Source of the DNA: Salinisphaera sp049568105 | GTDB taxonomy: Bacteria > Pseudomonadota > Gammaproteobacteria > Nevskiales > Salinisphaeraceae | Reading direction: 5' to 3' | DNA length: 64,000 nucleotides | Assembly (NCBI RefSeq): GCF_049568105.1 | Contig: NZ_CP145335.1 | Coordinates: 372,001 to 436,000, forward strand | Part shown: positions 42,364 through 53,736 of the stretch, piece after piece | Layout: the number at the start of each line of letters is the position of its first letter | Position numbering within the stretch: the first letter of the stretch is position 1 | Program-made: the position numbers and the translations under genes | The notes under the pieces: generated by a model | The model's database searches: none | The model's input: only the letters and a program-made list of their open reading frames with translations | What the model was told of the DNA's origin: nothing

Positions 42364-43008
42364 ATGCGCTCGAATCCGTTCGCTCTGTCTTCCGTACCGC
42401 CGATGATCAAGTGGCTGTTGATCGCCAACGGTATCGGGTTCCTGCTGCGGATTTACGATCCGCAGCTCATGATTCTGCATTTCGCGCTCTGGCCGCTGGG
42501 GAACTATCCGGTCGGCGGCACTGGTACCAGTGTCGGTTTCGCTCCCTGGCAGCTGGCGTCCTATGCGTTTCTGCATGCCAATTTCTTCCATCTGTTCTTC
42601 AATATGTTCGGCCTGTGGATGTTCGGCCGGGTATTGGAGCAGGTTTGGGGGCAGGCTCGATTCTTATTGTTTTATACGGTCTGCGTGATCGGGGCCGGTA
42701 TTACCCAGCTGATTGTGGTGTCGTTCGTCGATAGTGGCCCCATCACGCCGACCGTCGGTGCCTCGGGCGGCGTTTTCGGTATCCTGTTGGCTTTTGGCAT
42801 GATGTTTCCGAATGTTCGGGTCATGTTGTTGATCCCGCCGATCCCCATGCCGGCCAAATATTTCGTGTTGGGCTATGGCGCCTTGGAACTGTTTTTCGGA
42901 GTCACCGGTACCGATGCCGGCGTGGCTCATTTCGCACACCTGGGCGGCATGGCCTTCGGCTTCATCCTGCTGATGTACTGGCGTAGCCAGGGTCGGCTGC
43001 GCAACTAA
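42364..43008 (+). CDS. Rhomboid-family intramembrane serine protease
   Basis: This six-helix membrane protease has 214 residues. The catalytic Ser is 134 in the family motif GASGGVFG. The catalytic His is 192 in AHFAHLGG. The HANFFHLFFNMFGLWMFG stretch (71-88) has the His/Asn oxyanion region. It cleaves helices within the membrane; substrates are unknown. It precedes a small membrane protein 18 bases downstream and probably forms an operon. Confidence 0.92.
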   Translation: MRSNPFALSSVPPMIKWLLIANGIGFLLRIYDPQLMILHFALWPLGNYPVGGTGTSVGFAPWQLASYAFLHANFFHLFFNMFGLWMFGRVLEQVWGQARFLLFYTVCVIGAGITQLIVVSFVDSGPITPTVGASGGVFGILLAFGMMFPNVRVMLLIPPIPMPAKYFVLGYGALELFFGVTGTDAGVAHFAHLGGMAFGFILLMYWRSQGRLRN

Positions 43009-43026
43009 GAACAGCGAGCAGCGGCG

Positions 43027-43404
43027 ATGAATACTGTTCTCCTACATCGAATCTTCGGCTTTATTCTGGCCACCGTCGGCACGATGATCGGCCTGACCGG
43101 CTTCATGTTCTGGTTCGATCCGCCGGATCTACCGCTCAGAACGGCGGTCCTGGCCGCGATGATGATTTTCGGCGTGGTGGTACTGGCCGGCGGGATTGGA
43201 GTCATGCGGCGCTCGGCAGCGGCGCGACGGGCGATGATCGTTGCGGCCGGCCTGGTTCTGGCGGTAATCGTGATCGGCGTGGTGCGGGCGGCGCTGGCGG
43301 CCAACTTGGGCGAGGTGGTCATTTTATTGACCGCGGTCATGCCGGCAGTGCTGGTCACGGCCGTACTCTATGAGTTGGGACGCCCCGAGCGCGAAGAGCC
43401 TTGA
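43027..43404 (+). CDS. Small four-helix membrane protein
   Basis: This is a hydrophobic protein of 125 residues with four predicted helices (about 8-30, 37-58, 68-90, 95-115). It has MNTVLLHRIFGFILATVGTMIGLTGFMFWF at the start and a basic/acid end (LGRPEREEP). I do not recognise the family. It follows the rhomboid gene by 18 bases and is probably in its operon. A 12-base hairpin follows. Confidence 0.7.
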   Translation: MNTVLLHRIFGFILATVGTMIGLTGFMFWFDPPDLPLRTAVLAAMMIFGVVVLAGGIGVMRRSAAARRAMIVAAGLVLAVIVIGVVRAALAANLGEVVILLTAVMPAVLVTAVLYELGRPEREEP

Positions 43405-43407
43405 TCG

Positions 43408-43435
43408 GCCGCCCGGCGAACGATCGCCGGGCGGC
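43408..43435. terminator. Bidirectional terminator hairpin
   Basis: GCCGCCCGGCGA (43408-43419) pairs perfectly with TCGCCGGGCGGC (43424-43435) around an ACGA tetraloop. It lies between convergent genes (membrane protein and ohr) and has no T-run. Confidence 0.7.
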
Positions 43436-43444
43436 AAGACGCGC

Positions 43445-43873
43445 TCAGACGTTCACGTTGAGGGTGACGTCGATATTGCCGCGGGTTGCATTGGAATAGG
43501 GGCAGACCTGATGAGCTTGATCGACCAGGTCTTCGGCAGTGGATTGATCCATGCCCGGCAGCGAGACGTTGAGCGTCACCGTGATGCCGAACGCCTCGCC
43601 AGACGGACCGATGCCGACTTGGCCAACGACCTTGTGATCGTCCGGTAACTGGATGTTCTGCTTCGAGGCCACCACTTTCAGGGCGCCGATGAAACAGGCC
43701 GAATAACCGGCCGCGAACAGCTGCTCGGGGTTGGTGCCGTCGCCGCCGGCGCCGCCCAGGGCTTTCGGGGTCGCAAGCTGTAGATCGAGCTGGCCATCGT
43801 CGCTATAGGCCCGCCCATCGCGGCCGCCGGTCGCAGTGGCCTGGGCTTCATAAAGAACTTTGTCGACGCTCAT
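43445..43873 (-). CDS. ohr: Ohr organic hydroperoxide resistance protein
   Basis: This thiol peroxidase (142 residues) reduces organic peroxides using lipoyl-protein. The catalytic Cys60 is in AAGYSACFIGAL and the resolving Cys124 in QVCPYSNATRGN. TNPEQLFAAGY is the Ohr/OsmC core. A dihydrolipoamide partner is needed; lipA is elsewhere in the window. No ohrR regulator is next to it. Tryptic-length is full. Confidence 0.94.
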   Translation of the reverse strand: MSVDKVLYEAQATATGGRDGRAYSDDGQLDLQLATPKALGGAGGDGTNPEQLFAAGYSACFIGALKVVASKQNIQLPDDHKVVGQVGIGPSGEAFGITVTLNVSLPGMDQSTAEDLVDQAHQVCPYSNATRGNIDVTLNVNV

Positions 43874-44039
43874 AGCAATACCGATTGATATCGAAAATGG
43901 GGGTTGAGAGTTGCACGCTTTTTGGTTGTGGGCAACTTAAATAGACTAGGATTGAACCGCAGCGCGCCGACGTGGTCTCAGGTTACAGTGAACGTAGATC
44001 CCATCGTCCCGGTGCATCCGATCTTCGGTGGAAAACGAT

Positions 44040-44546
44040 ATGAATACCATGACTAAGCGTTTACTTGGATCCGCGTTGATCTGCCTGATGCTCGTTGGCT
44101 GTGCCTCGGGGCCGGTGTATCGACCGGCGGCCAAGCCAGGCGATTTCGGGTACCGCGATACCCAATTGACTTCCCAGCATTTCCGGGTGAGTTTTGCCGG
44201 CGACGACAATACGGCCCGTGAAACCGTCGAAAATTTCGCGCTGTATCGGGCTGCGGACGTGGCATTGTCGCATGGCGCCGATCGTTTCCAGCTCACCTCG
44301 CAACAGACTTCGCCGGTCACCGAAACCACCGATTTCGGGCCGACGGCCAGCGTAGGCTATGGCTGGGGCTATCCGTACTGGGGTACCGGTATCGGCTATA
44401 GCAGCAACATCGTCAGCGATACGCGCTACGAAACAGTACTGCAGATCCTGATCGGCCCCGAAGTGCCGGAGCAGGGTCCGAACGTCTACAACGCCATTCA
44501 GATCAAGAAGAATCTGTCGGCTGACGTTGCAGCCGCACAGCGTTGA
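44040..44546 (+). CDS. Conserved lipoprotein, CC0125/CC1285-like
   Basis: This 168-residue lipoprotein has a signal peptide ending in LMLVGC. The mature part has the pattern GPVYRPA, GYRDTQLTSQHFRVSFAGDDNT, ENFALYRAADVALSHGADRFQLT, which I recognise as the family around Caulobacter CC0125. Function unknown. A Gly/Tyr-rich stretch (VGYGWGYPYWGTGIGYSS) lies near 103-122. ATG 44040 is chosen after GGTGGAAAACGAT; another ATG follows three codons later. Confidence 0.8.
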   Translation: MNTMTKRLLGSALICLMLVGCASGPVYRPAAKPGDFGYRDTQLTSQHFRVSFAGDDNTARETVENFALYRAADVALSHGADRFQLTSQQTSPVTETTDFGPTASVGYGWGYPYWGTGIGYSSNIVSDTRYETVLQILIGPEVPEQGPNVYNAIQIKKNLSADVAAAQR

Positions 44547-45257
44547 ACCACAGAAACAGGATGGTCCTTCGAAAGTGATGGGTTAGGGCGGGTCGTCGCA
44601 TGACGCCCGCCCATGGTGTCAGGCAAGGCGCAGGCCGCCGAGCGTAGCGGGCCCACGTTCAAAGCCGGCAACGGCCGCATGGCGCGAGGTGTGGTTGGTC
44701 GCCTCGTGGCTACTGATCGGCTGTCGCGTTGCCCGAGCCTCGCATCACCGTTCTACGCCAAGGCGTAGGGCGCAAGCGGCCGCGTTTCAGACGTCGGCCG
44801 TCGCGTATGGCCAGTCGTAGACGCCGGGCCAAACGGGCGTCTTGCCCAGCCCACTGGCGCATTGATGTGTCGTGGCGTTGCGAGCCCGTGGGCAGGCCAC
44901 GATGCGCGCCCGCTCTCAGCAGACCATGCCGGCTTGAAGCCAGCGCAGCGCTGGTACCACGGATGCCTCGATAAGCCTGGCCCGAAGCGTCGGCTGGGTG
45001 AGTGGTATTTTGGGATGCTGTCGATTCTCGGGTCGGCGGGTCTCGGCGTCCCGAAGTGGCCGATTGGTGTTCACGGGCCGGCTCGGCCGTGTCGCTAAGC
45101 GCTACGAGCGCCCGACGGCGCGGATGTCCCGCTGGCCTCTGATCGGCTGAGACCCCTGAAGCGATAAGCTTTTGTGCATACGTCTATCGTCGGATGCATG
45201 ACCCTCGGGCTATTACGTATGCTGGCTGAAAGTTTACGGGCAGGCAGTCACATAACC
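44547..45257. other. Long intergenic region, 711 bases, no convincing gene
   Basis: ORFs here are short and lack any family similarity I can see. A stem AGACGCC (44819-44825) with GGCGTCT (44836-44842) is visible. The base composition stays GC-rich. The 3' part just upstream of acs must contain its promoter; no ANR or CRP site is clear. Confidence 0.4.
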
Positions 45258-47213
<1,956 letters not shown>

Positions 47214-47240
47214 CCGAAACGCGGGATACGATTAGGGGGT

Positions 47241-47291
47241 GGCCGGCCCGGCCGTGGCGCTTATGTGCCCGCCGGTGCCGGCCTTTTTTTT
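47241..47291 (+). terminator. Rho-independent terminator after acs
   Basis: GGCCGGC (47241-47247) pairs with GCCGGCC (47277-47283), with further pairing inside, then eight T. It is 70 bases before the thiolase gene. Confidence 0.88.
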
Positions 47292-47360
47292 GTTAGCCTT
47301 ATGGTGCAGTGCAACGTAAAGATCCGGTGATCGTTCCCGGATCGGTTCAAGGAAACCGTC

Positions 47361-48542
47361 ATGCCCCAGGATGTGGTGATCGCCGCCGCGCAACGCACCG
47401 CCATAGGTCGTTTATCCGGTACTCTAGCCGGGCTGTCCGCGGCCCGCCTTGGTGCCCACCTGATTCGGTCGACCTTGGCCGAACACGAGATCGCGCCTGA
47501 TGCGGTCGACGAAGTCATTCTCGGACAAGTATTGACCGCCGGTGCCGGACAGAATCCAGCCCGCCAGGCGGCGATTTATGCCGGACTGCCGGAGAGCGTG
47601 CCCGCGCGGACCACGAATCGTGTCTGCGGCAGTGGTCTGACGGCAGTCATCGAAGCGGCCCGGATGATTGCGCTAGGCGACGCCGAGCTGGTGGTTGCCG
47701 GTGGCCAGGAGTCGATGAGCCAGGCGCCGCATCTGTTGCCCGGGTCACGTACCGGTCATCGTCTCGGCGATTGGACGTTGGTCGACAGCATGATCCGGGA
47801 TGGTCTGTGGGATGCCTTCAACGGCTATCACATGGGCCAAACCGCCGAGAATGTGGCTCAGAAATACCGTATTTCGCGAGCCGAGCAGGATGAGTTCGCG
47901 GCGCAGTCCCAGCAGCGGGCAGAGGAAGCTTTAAAACATGGCCGCTTCGAAGATGAGATTACGGCCATCGATGTGCCCCAGAAAGCCGGGGAGGCCATCG
48001 CCTTCGCCCGCGATGAAATGCCGCGTCCGGGGATGAGCGCGGACAAACTGGGCCAGCTCGATCCGGCCTTTGCCCGCGATGGCAGTGTAACGGCCGGTAA
48101 TGCGTCGGGCCTGAACGATGGTGCTGCGGTGGTAGTGGTCACCACGGCCGAGCGCTGTGCCGCATTGGGGCTCGAGCCAATGGCACGTATCAGTGGCCAT
48201 GCTACGGTCGGCGCCGATCCGGCGCTCATGGGTATTGCCCCGGTCGCGGCCACTCAGAAGTGTCTCGGCAAGATCGGCTGGCAGGTCGGGGATTTGGATC
48301 TGGTTGAGGCCAACGAGGCCTTCGCAGCACAATCAATCGCCGTGAACCGACAGCTCGAATGGCCGAGCGATCGGGTGAACGTCAATGGCGGCGCGATCGC
48401 GCTCGGGCACCCGATTGGTGCATCGGGCTGCCGGATTCTGGTCACGTTGCTCCACGAAATGCGTCGCCAACAGGCCCGGCGTGGTCTGGCGACCCTGTGC
48501 ATCGGCGGTGGCCAGGGTGTGGCTTTGGCCGTGAGCCGCTAA
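47361..48542 (+). CDS. Acetyl-CoA acetyltransferase (thiolase)
   Basis: This 393-residue thiolase condenses or cleaves acetoacetyl-CoA. The acylated Cys is in TTNRVCGSGLTAV (near 90). The second set is EANEAFAAQSIAVNR and NGGAIALGHPIGASGCR, with His near 350; the Cys of the C-terminal CIGGGQGVAL follows. It fits the biosynthetic PhaA/AtoB type by length. It has its own promoter after the acs terminator. No phaC or phaB lies in this window. Confidence 0.93.
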   Translation: MPQDVVIAAAQRTAIGRLSGTLAGLSAARLGAHLIRSTLAEHEIAPDAVDEVILGQVLTAGAGQNPARQAAIYAGLPESVPARTTNRVCGSGLTAVIEAARMIALGDAELVVAGGQESMSQAPHLLPGSRTGHRLGDWTLVDSMIRDGLWDAFNGYHMGQTAENVAQKYRISRAEQDEFAAQSQQRAEEALKHGRFEDEITAIDVPQKAGEAIAFARDEMPRPGMSADKLGQLDPAFARDGSVTAGNASGLNDGAAVVVVTTAERCAALGLEPMARISGHATVGADPALMGIAPVAATQKCLGKIGWQVGDLDLVEANEAFAAQSIAVNRQLEWPSDRVNVNGGAIALGHPIGASGCRILVTLLHEMRRQQARRGLATLCIGGGQGVALAVSR

Positions 48543-48864
48543 GCGTCTGGACCGGCTTTTGTGTCGGCTTATAAGCAGCTGTTTTAAAATGAAAAATAAA
48601 AATATATCGCGATTTTTTAGAGCGGCTCGGCTGAGTTGGCATCAACATTGCTAAATAGGCATTGCATCGACGATTTTGCGCCGTGTTGTTCTCCTCCAAT
48701 GCGCCCGCGCTGTTCTTCCCAATTATCGTCGGTGCAATCGCGGCTTCCGGCCGGCGCCTTCGCGTCGGCCGGTATTTTTTTGCCTGTTCATTCGAGCGTT
48801 CGCGGGTATCGCATAGCCGTTGATTGAGCGTTTGGGGTGGCCCCATTGCATTGTGCAAAGGATA
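48543..48864. other. AT-rich intergenic region with internal terminator, possible small RNA
   Basis: It holds an AT-rich run (about 48580-48622) unlike its GC-rich surroundings, then GC-normal sequence and a rho-independent terminator at 48747-48781. The terminator could end the thiolase message or a short RNA that starts in the AT-rich part. No ORF of substance is present. Confidence 0.45.
48747..48781 (+). terminator. Rho-independent terminator upstream of the aaeB-like gene
   Basis: CCGGCCG (48747-48753) pairs with CGGCCGG (48766-48772), then TA and seven T at 48775-48781. It lies about 205 bases downstream of the thiolase stop. Confidence 0.82.
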
Positions 48865-50979
48865 ATGGCCCCCATGTCGCGCCTTGCCTGGCTATTCGCC
48901 CCCAGTGGAGAGAACATCTCCTTTGCCATACGCTGCTGTGTCTCGGTGGCGTTATCGCTATGGCTGGCATTCTGGCTGCAGCTCGATAATGCCTACTGGG
49001 CATTCATCAATGTCGCGATCCTGATTCAGCCGTTGCCCGGCTTTTTGGTGGTGCGTGGGTTCGCGCGTCTGGCCGGCACCTTCGTTGCCGGCTGTGTCTC
49101 GGTACTGCTGATCGCGCTGTTTGCCCAGAGCTATACGATGTTTTCGGTGGCCATGATCGCCTGGGTCGCGGCGATGGTGTTCTGTGCGAGTCTGTTCCGG
49201 AACAACATGTCCTACGGTTTCGTGCTGGCCGGCTATGTCACGGTCATTATCGGCGTGCGCTCGATGGACGACCCGAGCACGGTATTCTCGGTGGCCGTGG
49301 CCCGCTCGGCTGAAACTGCGCTGGCCGCCGTGGTCGCGGCCTTCGTGAGTGTATTACTCGCCCCTAGCGTCACTGCCAAGAAATATTTCTTGGCGCGGAT
49401 TGATGCGCTCAAATCGATCGGACGCCAGTTTCGGGTACTGGATCGGGCGCCCGATGAGCATGAAGGCGACGACAATCCCGATACGCCGCATCCCCAGCTG
49501 CATGCGCTGGTCGAGAAAACACTGACCCTTGAGCAGACCCGGCAATACGCGCGCTTCGATGCGCCCGGTTTTTCCGAATATAACCGTCTGGCTCGCCGGT
49601 TGGACTATGAGTTGCTGTCGATCGTGAGTGCGATGGCTTCGTTGCAGGTGTATCTCGGCAAGCTCGGCGATAGAGTCAACCGGGCGCCGTTGAAGGCGTT
49701 GGACCGGGCCGCCGAGTTGCTGGAGCGGGATCCAAGCAATACCGGTGAGATTACCAAGGCCTTCGGCGAGGCCTACGATGACGTATTGGCCGAGGCTCGG
49801 CGCGGCGATGAGCAGACCCGGCGCCAACGCTCGGTGGTCGACTGGGTGGTTATCAGTCGTGCGCTGGACCTGGCCAATCGCATGCGCGCCGCGGTGATCA
49901 AGCACAGCATGTTGCTCGCCGAACGCGGTACCGGCAGGCGGCGCACCTCGAGTGGCAACGAATTTTCTTTCGCGGTGCCGGTTGCCGAGTCGGTTAAGAT
50001 CACGATCCGGGCGGCTGCCGCTATGGGTTCTGGGGCGGCGATCTGGGCCACGCACGACGATCCGGCGCTGGCCGGTACTATGGTCCTGCTATCGGTTTTG
50101 ACCACGTTGTTCGCGCTGACCGACAACCCGTCGAAAGGCGCGCGTGGCTTTGGTATCGGTGGGCTGTGTGCTGGTGCGGCCGCGTTCGTGGTCAATTTCG
50201 GCATTCTGCCGCATGCCAACAGTTTCGCCATGCTGATGCTGGGGATCCTGCCGTTCGTGTTCGTGGCCGGTCTGGCCATGGCCACGCCGAGTATGGCGCT
50301 GATCGGACGAGTGGGGCTGGTGATCTTCGCGCTGCTGGTGCATCCGGATAACGATTCCCGCCAGACACTGACCAGTTTCCTGGAAACATTCCTCGGCGCC
50401 GAACTCGCCGTCGGGCTGGCATTGGTGGCGTTCGCGATCGTGCTGCCGGTCGATCCCCGGAAAGTGCTGCGTGACCGACTGGCGGGCATCTTCGGTGAAT
50501 TGTCGAGAGGTTTTGCCGAGCCGCGGGAGCATTTCGAAACCCGCATCTACGATCGTCTGATCAAGCTGCCGGTAGCGGCCGATCAGGGCGAATTCCATGT
50601 GTCGGCGCGCCAGGCGGCGTTCGCGGCCGTGAATATGGGTCTGGAAGCCCGTTCGCTGCGAGTGCTGGCCGACCGTGCCGGCTTCGACGGCGCGACCCGG
50701 ACCGAAATCCATGATCTGCTGGTCCGGCTCGAGTCGTTGTTCAAGCGCGGCTATCCATCGATCGAGCAGGTGCTCGAAACCCAGGTCGAAGCCAATCGGC
50801 TAGGGCGCAAGCTGCTGGAGCAGGCGCTCGGCTTCGAACCCCAGCAGCGCATGCGCTACGGCGTGCGCGCAGCGGTGGCGGCAGAACTGCTCGCCGCGGC
50901 GCTGGTCGATTACGGGCAGGCACGCGAGCATACCGATCCGCACCAGATGCAGTTGGGAGAGGCCAACCATGTCACCTGA
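48865..50979 (+). CDS. AaeB-like FUSC-family aromatic acid exporter subunit
   Basis: This inner-membrane protein has about 704 residues and two blocks of six helices (about 10-170 and 375-530). Each block is followed by a soluble helical part. FWLQLDNAYWAFINVAILIQPLPGFLVVRGFARLAGTFVAG is the FUSC signature. It forms an efflux system with the DUF1656 protein and the membrane-fusion protein downstream, as AaeB-AaeX-AaeA do in E. coli for hydroxylated aromatic acids. Start: ATG 48865 after AAAGGATA. An outer-membrane partner is not encoded here. Confidence 0.87.
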   Translation: MAPMSRLAWLFAPSGENISFAIRCCVSVALSLWLAFWLQLDNAYWAFINVAILIQPLPGFLVVRGFARLAGTFVAGCVSVLLIALFAQSYTMFSVAMIAWVAAMVFCASLFRNNMSYGFVLAGYVTVIIGVRSMDDPSTVFSVAVARSAETALAAVVAAFVSVLLAPSVTAKKYFLARIDALKSIGRQFRVLDRAPDEHEGDDNPDTPHPQLHALVEKTLTLEQTRQYARFDAPGFSEYNRLARRLDYELLSIVSAMASLQVYLGKLGDRVNRAPLKALDRAAELLERDPSNTGEITKAFGEAYDDVLAEARRGDEQTRRQRSVVDWVVISRALDLANRMRAAVIKHSMLLAERGTGRRRTSSGNEFSFAVPVAESVKITIRAAAAMGSGAAIWATHDDPALAGTMVLLSVLTTLFALTDNPSKGARGFGIGGLCAGAAAFVVNFGILPHANSFAMLMLGILPFVFVAGLAMATPSMALIGRVGLVIFALLVHPDNDSRQTLTSFLETFLGAELAVGLALVAFAIVLPVDPRKVLRDRLAGIFGELSRGFAEPREHFETRIYDRLIKLPVAADQGEFHVSARQAAFAAVNMGLEARSLRVLADRAGFDGATRTEIHDLLVRLESLFKRGYPSIEQVLETQVEANRLGRKLLEQALGFEPQQRMRYGVRAAVAAELLAAALVDYGQAREHTDPHQMQLGEANHVT

Positions 50980-51172
50980 AATGATCGCCATCGGCGGTAT
51001 TTATCTGCCGATCTTTCTGGCGTTTCTGGCAGGCGCGGCCGTGATCTACTTCATGCTGCGCTGGGTGCTGCTGCGTCTGCGTGCCTATCGCCTGTTCTGG
51101 CACCCGGCCCTGGCCGGGGCAGCGGTCTTTGTGATCGTGCTGTCGCTGTTGCTGCTCTGGCTCGGCCCATGA
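50969..51172 (+). CDS. DUF1656 (AaeX-like) small membrane protein
   Basis: This 67-residue protein has two membrane helices (about 5-30 and 43-65) with the central FMLRWVLLRLRAYRLFWHPAL segment. It belongs to the DUF1656/AaeX family, always found between AaeB-like and AaeA-like genes. It overlaps the end of the aaeB-like gene by 11 bases and is translationally coupled. Its role in the pump is unknown. Confidence 0.85.
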   Translation: MSPEMIAIGGIYLPIFLAFLAGAAVIYFMLRWVLLRLRAYRLFWHPALAGAAVFVIVLSLLLLWLGP

Positions 51173-51225
51173 ATAGGGCTCGTCGATGCGCCGCCTATCC
51201 TTTCGCGAGAATCTGAAAAAGACTG

Positions 51226-52245
51226 ATGCCCAACTCTAAAAATGTTCTCAAGACCACGTCCCGGGTATTCGCCACGTTAGTGGTCGTGGCGATCGCTGCA
51301 GTCCTGGGTTGGTTCGCATGGCAGCACTATGTCTATGCCCCCTGGACCCGGGACGCGCGTGTCCAGGCCGATGTAGTCAATATCGCCCCCGAGGTGTCCG
51401 GCACCGTGACCAACGTGGCGGTCGCTGACGACAGCTACGTCCATAAGGGCGATCTGCTATTCAAAATCCAGCCGATCCGCTTCAAGCATGCGGTGGCTGA
51501 GGCTGAGGCCTCGCTGGCCCAGGCCCGGGCTCGGGAAGACTATGCCCAGCGCAATGCCCGACGGCTGGAGCGGTTGCCGCCGGGCGGGGTGTCGACCCAG
51601 AACCTGCAACAGGCCCAGTCCGACGCCGAATCGGCCAGTGCTTCGGTGGCCCAGTCCAAGGCCCAGCTTGCCCAGGCCCGCCAGAATCTCGAATGGGCCA
51701 CCGTGCGCTCACCGGTCAATGGCTATGTGACCCATCTGCTGCTCGATCAGGGCGATTACGCGACCGAGGGCACCTCAGCCATGACCCTGGTCGACGTCGA
51801 GACATTCCGAGTGACGGCTTATTTCGAAGAGACCAAGCTGGCCCGGATCGCGGTAGGGGATCCGGCCGATATCACCCTCATGGCTGGCGATACCCATCTC
51901 AAAGGCCATGTGGCGAGCATCGGACGCGGTATCGCCGTCGACAACAACGCCCCCGGCGAGCGCAACTTGCCGCAGGTCAACCCGACCTTCCAGTGGGTCC
52001 GCCTGGCCCAGCGCGTGCCGGTGACCATTACTTTCGACCGGGCGCCCAAGAAGCTGCCGCTGGCAGTAGGCCTGACCGCGACCGTACATGTGCATCCGGA
52101 AGACGCGGACGACGACCAAGCCGGCCCGGCCACGGACAACGGCCGGCTGCGTTGGGCGCCAGCCGATACCGGGGATTTGGATCCGCGGCATGGCTCTGAG
52201 GGCGCAGGGCAGCCGGCCGTGGGCGCCGACCCGAAGACTCGCTAG
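51226..52245 (+). CDS. AaeA-like HlyD-family membrane-fusion protein
   Basis: This periplasmic adaptor (339 residues) has one N-terminal membrane helix (12-32). DARVQADVVNIAPEVSGTVTNVAVADDSYVHKGDLLFKI is the HlyD/biotinyl-lipoyl region. A helical hairpin (about 85-150) follows, then a beta-barrel domain (VTAYFEETKLARIAVGDPADI). The C-terminal 45 residues are disordered. The AaeBXA order is complete. A LysR-type regulator, usual for aae genes, is not adjacent. Confidence 0.88.
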   Translation: MPNSKNVLKTTSRVFATLVVVAIAAVLGWFAWQHYVYAPWTRDARVQADVVNIAPEVSGTVTNVAVADDSYVHKGDLLFKIQPIRFKHAVAEAEASLAQARAREDYAQRNARRLERLPPGGVSTQNLQQAQSDAESASASVAQSKAQLAQARQNLEWATVRSPVNGYVTHLLLDQGDYATEGTSAMTLVDVETFRVTAYFEETKLARIAVGDPADITLMAGDTHLKGHVASIGRGIAVDNNAPGERNLPQVNPTFQWVRLAQRVPVTITFDRAPKKLPLAVGLTATVHVHPEDADDDQAGPATDNGRLRWAPADTGDLDPRHGSEGAGQPAVGADPKTR

Positions 52246-52248
52246 AGA

Positions 52249-53517
52249 CTAGTCCGAAGTCTCGGCGGGCGGCGTCTGCCGGCCGACGTCGTTGAGCCGA
52301 TCGACCCGACGCAGCGCCGGAAACATCCACATCCAGGCGCCGACCACGGCTAGAGTGCCGAGCCCGCCGAGCACGACCGCGGGCACGGTGCCAACCAGCG
52401 CCGCAGTCGTCCCGGATTCGAACTCGCCGAGTTCGTTGGAGGCGCCAATGAACAGCATGTTCACGGCATTGACCCGGCCGCGCATGGCATCTGGCGTAGC
52501 CAGCTGAATCAGCGTCGAACGTACGAATACGCTGATCATATCGGCCGCGCCCATGATCGCGAGTGCCGCGAACGACAGCACGAAACTGCTCGAGACGCCG
52601 AACACGATCGTGCCCAGTCCGAATATGGCCACGGCCGCGAACATGATCGGCCCGGCGTGGCGATTCAGCGATGCTCGCCCTAGATAAAGCCCCATCAGAA
52701 AAGCGCCGATCGCCACGGCACTGCGCAGGGCGCCCAGTCCGGCCGGCCCAGTGTGCAGAATCTCGTGGGCATAAACCGGCAGCAGCGCAGTGGCGCCGCC
52801 GAGCAGCACGGCGAACAGATCCAGCGAGATCGCGCCGAGGATGATCGGTCGGGTCCGGATATAGACGATACCGGCCGTAAACCGTTCGAACGCGTTGTGG
52901 TGGCGGGTATCGGCCCGGGCTGGCAGCGGCCGGTGGATACGAGCGGCCGCCACAGCAGCGATCGTGGCCAGCAGGGCGCACAGCCCATAGGCCGCCGCCG
53001 GGCCCGCCAGATAAACGGCGCCGCCCAACGCTGGCCCGCCGATCACGGCGACCTGGAATACCGACGAACTCAGCGCGATCGCCTTGGGCAGCCGCTCCTC
53101 GCCGACGATCTGGGGCAACAAGGAAGAAAAACTCGGCCCGGCGAAAGCCCGGGCGATGCCGAACAGCACCAGTACGCCATAGAAGCCGACCGGTGACTGA
53201 GTTCCCGATAATGTCAGGGCCAGAAACAGCAGTCCGGCCAGGGCGACCAATAGACAGCTGCCGATGACCAGCAGCCGGCGCGAGACCCGGTCGGCGATAT
53301 CGCCAGCCGGTAGCACCAGGGCTGCCATCGGTAGGAACTGGGCCAGGCCCACCCAGCCGAGCGTGAGCGGGTCGTGGGTCATGGCATACAGCTGCCAGCC
53401 CACCACGACCGACTGAATCTGGTTGACGGTGGCCGCGGCGAACCGACAGATCAGCAGTTTGATAAAAGCGCCGTCGCGCAGGGGGCTATCGGGTTCGGGG
53501 GTCAAAAAGCCGCGCAT
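52249..53517 (-). CDS. MFS transporter of the EntS type
   Basis: This 422-residue secondary transporter has 12 helices. GDIADRVSRRLLVI (motif A region, about 70-85) and the opening DGAFIKLLICRFAAATVNQIQSVVVGWQLYAMTHDPLTLG are typical of the MFS_3/EntS-like exporters. The substrate is unknown. ATG 53517 is the likely start; the longer frame adds 15 residues. It converges tightly (3 bases) with the aaeA-like gene but is transcribed from its own promoter. Confidence 0.85.
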   Translation of the reverse strand: MRGFLTPEPDSPLRDGAFIKLLICRFAAATVNQIQSVVVGWQLYAMTHDPLTLGWVGLAQFLPMAALVLPAGDIADRVSRRLLVIGSCLLVALAGLLFLALTLSGTQSPVGFYGVLVLFGIARAFAGPSFSSLLPQIVGEERLPKAIALSSSVFQVAVIGGPALGGAVYLAGPAAAYGLCALLATIAAVAAARIHRPLPARADTRHHNAFERFTAGIVYIRTRPIILGAISLDLFAVLLGGATALLPVYAHEILHTGPAGLGALRSAVAIGAFLMGLYLGRASLNRHAGPIMFAAVAIFGLGTIVFGVSSSFVLSFAALAIMGAADMISVFVRSTLIQLATPDAMRGRVNAVNMLFIGASNELGEFESGTTAALVGTVPAVVLGGLGTLAVVGAWMWMFPALRRVDRLNDVGRQTPPAETSD

Positions 53518-53736
53518 AGGGCGCGGATTGTTGCATAGTCCAGGCGCCCTTGCTCCAGGCAAGGCTGGCCCCGGTTGCCGTCGTCTCGATGCGTCTCGAC
53601 AGGCCCGAAACCGGCAGCGCCAAGCTTATGATCGGATAAGGCAGGGCGGACCACGGCCTTGCCGGCCAAGGATCGCAAGATCGGACACCACGCCGGCGGG
53701 CGGCCGGGCGTGTTCTGATCGGCCTTGGGCGGGGGG

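Noticed and set aside
43889..43903. ANR-like TTGATATCGAAAAT ahead of ohr
   Set aside because: Only the first half-site fits, and the second half does not match ATCAA.
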